Of a DNA stretch of 16,249 nucleotides, positions 14,040 to 16,249 are shown in pieces. The notes beneath the pieces were generated by a model. That model saw nothing but the letters and a program-made list of their open reading frames with translations, had not been told where the DNA came from and made no database searches. The stretch's first letter is position 1. Each line of letters opens with the position of its first letter. The position numbers and the translations under genes are program-made. Source of the DNA: Saprospiraceae bacterium (GTDB taxonomy: Bacteria; Bacteroidota; Bacteroidia; Chitinophagales; Saprospiraceae); NCBI GenBank assembly GCA_023300835.1, contig JALZVB010000168.1, positions 1 through 16,249 on the forward strand, in the 5' to 3' direction.

Positions 14040-16079
14040 TTAATAACCTGAAGTTTTATTTCCATTATAGTACTCTTCTTGTCTAGAGTTACCTGATGAT
14101 TGTACGCCATTACCATTGTAACCATCTGGTTCTGCCATATCAAAATCATTTGGCTCACATGTTCTGAATTCTACCCTTCTGTTCATAAAGTGATGCGCCT
14201 CAGAATCAGGTGCCGTTATCATAGGGTTGTCTTCTCCACCATACATTAACTTGATACGACTTCTATCTATCCCGTAACTATCAACTAAGTAATCTACGGC
14301 AGATTTAGCTCTTTTGTAAGATAAAACTCTGTTGTAGTCATTAGAGTTTCTAGAATCTGTGTGCCCTTGTGCTACAACGCATACCTCAGGACATTTTTTC
14401 AATACCTGTGCTACATTATGTAAGTGACTGAAATATTCTGGTTTGATCTTATCTCTGTTCAAGTCAAAGTGTATCATAGGTAAGAACCATTGACCACATC
14501 CAGAATTCATATTAGACGCAGTTACAACAGGTACTTCTACAGTAGATGTCGTTCCATCTGGATTGGTAACTGTCCTTTCTACCATTGTGGTTGTAGAACC
14601 ACCTCCAGCTCCAATTCCAAAAGAAGAAGGAGATCGTTTAACTTCACTGATCAACTCATTCTTTATTTCACTTGTTCTTTGATCTATTATTTTCTTGAGT
14701 TCATCTTCATCAGCACAACATTCTTCTTCACAATTAGCTACACCATCTTCATCGATAGGACAACCAGGACGAGAATATGGCTCTTTATCTTCGCAATCAA
14801 CAACGCCATCACCATCACTGTCTAGTCTTACTCCTCTAGTGTCCACGGGACAATCACTTGGTGTATCTAGCTCTTGATCCATCATATCTATTACACCATC
14901 ATTATCTTCATCTACAAGATCTAGTTTAGGTTGAGATTTGAGGCTTGCTACATCAGAAAAAGCAGCATCATAAGCATTCATCCAGTATAATGGCTCAGTT
15001 ACTTTATCAAAGTTTCCAATGTTGATCCCGATTCTCATGTGAGTATAGTGACCAATATCTACGTTATTGGTTTGATCCAATGCCGTCCTGAATTTAATAC
15101 CATCTAAATGATCGTTATCAGACAAGAATAATTGATGCTCTAAAGCAATATTTATTCTCTTACTTATCTTACGGGCAATTCCCATTGATGGTATAAAAAC
15201 GACATGCACATTAATATCATCACCAAATCTGAATATACCGACTTTCTTAAAACCATCAGTTTCGTAGACGCCATCATAGATTTCATCTAATGCATCAGAG
15301 ATATCATTTCGACCATCTAAAGTGTTGAATTTATCCACTGAAAAGTCTACTCTATCTGACAAACTCTCATATGGCAAATCATCACTGCCTAAAAGGTCTA
15401 ACTTGGTTCTGTTATGATCAAGACCTAATCCTAGAGTTGCATACCAGTTCCACTTATTTCTTTCTTTGTGAAAAAGCAAGTTTCCAATATTTAAAACTAC
15501 TGCAGTATTTGCAGCGATATAAGTTGTTTGATGTGAAGGAAACCATACGCCTGGGCCGCCTGTTGTAGTATTATAACTATCAAAAACAGGTTCTACAAGA
15601 CCTCCACCCAGAGATCTGTGGCTCCATGGTTGTCTTTCTAGACCAGTAGCCACACCATAGAAAGCAGAAAACCGAAGTGAAAAGATATAGTTTAATGATT
15701 TTCTTAAATGCAATCCTGCACCAAAACCACTAGGAATGTTTCTATCAACATCTCCATCTATAAAAAAGTGACCAAAATGAAGACCTAGTTCCCATGAGTT
15801 CTTTGGTTTAGCTGAGTATTTATACTCACCCATTTTCCAGCTTTTATTTTGCTCGGAATCCTCTGTCATATCATCTGAGACATTAGGGCTTTTCCAAGTA
15901 TCTTTATAATCATCATCTGATACTTCTTCTTCCTTTGAATCAGTATCGTATATGGTTGTTACAGTTGGATCATCGGAACCAGATTCTGGTTCAAATTCCT
16001 CAATCTGCGCAGAAATAAATGTTGCTATTAGTAACAACAATACTGTAGTAGTTAACTTATTAGTCATGAGACAATACAT
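14040..16079 (-). CDS. OmpA-family outer-membrane protein with beta-barrel, calcium-repeat stalk and peptidoglycan-binding domain
   Basis: 679 residues. Signal peptide about 5-24 (LTTTVLLLLIATFISA, then Q), then an acidic Asp/Glu/Ser-rich stretch (26-80). Residues about 90-365 alternate aromatic and polar residues and probably form an outer-membrane beta-barrel (ELGLHFGHFFIDGD, ATLGLGLDHN, HMRIGINIGNF). A thrombospondin type-3-like stalk follows (388-449) with calcium motifs DEDNDGVID, DSDGDGVVD and IDEDGVAN and paired Cys. Next are a short CCADEDELKK helix and coiled-coil-like segment (about 454-482), a Gly/Thr linker, and the OmpA C-terminal domain (about 528-640) with GHTDSRNSND, YKRAKSAVDYL and NRRVEF; Asp575 and Arg590 match the diaminopimelate-binding pair. 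An Asn/Gly-rich tail ends the protein. It should tie the outer membrane to peptidoglycan. Met5 (16067) is an alternative start. It is monocistronic with its own terminator. Confidence 0.93.
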   Translation of the reverse strand: MYCLMTNKLTTTVLLLLIATFISAQIEEFEPESGSDDPTVTTIYDTDSKEEEVSDDDYKDTWKSPNVSDDMTEDSEQNKSWKMGEYKYSAKPKNSWELGLHFGHFFIDGDVDRNIPSGFGAGLHLRKSLNYIFSLRFSAFYGVATGLERQPWSHRSLGGGLVEPVFDSYNTTTGGPGVWFPSHQTTYIAANTAVVLNIGNLLFHKERNKWNWYATLGLGLDHNRTKLDLLGSDDLPYESLSDRVDFSVDKFNTLDGRNDISDALDEIYDGVYETDGFKKVGIFRFGDDINVHVVFIPSMGIARKISKRINIALEHQLFLSDNDHLDGIKFRTALDQTNNVDIGHYTHMRIGINIGNFDKVTEPLYWMNAYDAAFSDVASLKSQPKLDLVDEDNDGVIDMMDQELDTPSDCPVDTRGVRLDSDGDGVVDCEDKEPYSRPGCPIDEDGVANCEEECCADEDELKKIIDQRTSEIKNELISEVKRSPSSFGIGAGGGSTTTMVERTVTNPDGTTSTVEVPVVTASNMNSGCGQWFLPMIHFDLNRDKIKPEYFSHLHNVAQVLKKCPEVCVVAQGHTDSRNSNDYNRVLSYKRAKSAVDYLVDSYGIDRSRIKLMYGGEDNPMITAPDSEAHHFMNRRVEFRTCEPNDFDMAEPDGYNGNGVQSSGNSRQEEYYNGNKTSGY

Positions 16080-16209
16080 TATAGTTTACTTATTAGGTGT
16101 CAATAATTTCTCAAAAATAAAACATAATTCACCTATAATCATCAACTTAAAATCTGCTTGAAAGCAAATTTTATACAATTATAGATATATATATTAAAAA
16201 AATGTAATG

Positions 16210-16217
16210 TATATTTG
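16210..16217 (+). promoter_or_regulatory. Candidate -7 promoter element facing out of the window
   Basis: TATATTTG matches the Bacteroidota -7 consensus TAnnTTTG exactly and points right, away from the ompA-like gene. No start codon with a long open frame follows before the window ends, so it may serve a divergent gene beyond position 16249. No clear -33 element is seen. Confidence 0.3.
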
Positions 16218-16249
16218 TACTGTGTAGTTTTCTCATAGTATGTTTATAT

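Noticed and set aside
14490..14877. Plus-strand open frames rich in Ser/Thr/Arg opposite the OmpA-family gene.
   Set aside because: They are antisense to the repetitive Asp/Gly/Thr stretch of a well-supported gene and have low-complexity composition without family features.
16078..16103. TTGACA and TATAAT on the minus strand just before the ompA-like gene, resembling a sigma-70 promoter.
   Set aside because: The spacer is only 14 bases and the TATAAT overlaps the annotated start codon, so it would give an almost leaderless message even from Met5. Bacteroidota primary sigma factors also prefer TAnnTTTG.

Overview
The window looks like a piece of chromosome from a Bacteroidota bacterium, most likely of the Saprospiraceae/Chitinophagales type. 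Reasons: AT-rich DNA with A-rich leaders and almost no Shine-Dalgarno sequences; several exact matches to the Bacteroidota -7 promoter element TAnnTTTG; a large secreted protein built from PPC-like and cysteine-paired Ig-like repeats; an OmpA protein with thrombospondin-type-3 calcium repeats; and an iodotyrosine-deiodinase-type flavoprotein like the one I recall from Haliscomenobacter. The lineage is inferred from gene content only.

Layout, left to right. (1) 6-2744 (-): large exported repeat protein that stops inside its last repeat, preceded by a 430-bp gap with a promoter-like box and small palindromes. (2) 3175-4796 (-): prs-rplY (PRPP synthetase, ribosomal protein L25) closed by a strong terminator. 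(3) 4905-5849 (+): EamA/DMT transporter, divergent from prs. (4) 6104-6310 (+): a 68-residue protein with a GG-leader-like N-terminus, an RG/KG-rich basic arm and an HeH/SAP-like C-terminus, closed by a strong bidirectional terminator. (5) 10877-6385 (-): a co-directional cluster of recR, a GT2 glycosyltransferase fused to a degenerate phosphoglycosyltransferase half, an M20D amidohydrolase and an iodotyrosine-deiodinase-like flavoprotein. (6) 11153-13425 (+): pyruvate dehydrogenase E2 and a glycerophosphodiester phosphodiesterase. (7) 13426-14039: gene-poor, with remnants of a decayed minus-strand reading frame, a palindrome-rich patch and the terminator of the next gene. (8) 14040-16079 (-): OmpA-family outer-membrane protein; its upstream DNA carries a promoter-like box facing out of the window.

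Most of the window is housekeeping: nucleotide precursor supply, translation, recombination repair, central carbon metabolism and envelope structure. I see no CRISPR array, rRNA, tRNA, intact insertion sequence, restriction-modification set or obvious defence island. The parts most worth a second look are the orphan 68-residue protein, the deiodinase with its complete substrate-binding triad next to an amidohydrolase, the GT2/pseudo-phosphoglycosyltransferase fusion, and the decayed, palindrome-rich gap before ompA. None of these alone proves a new system.
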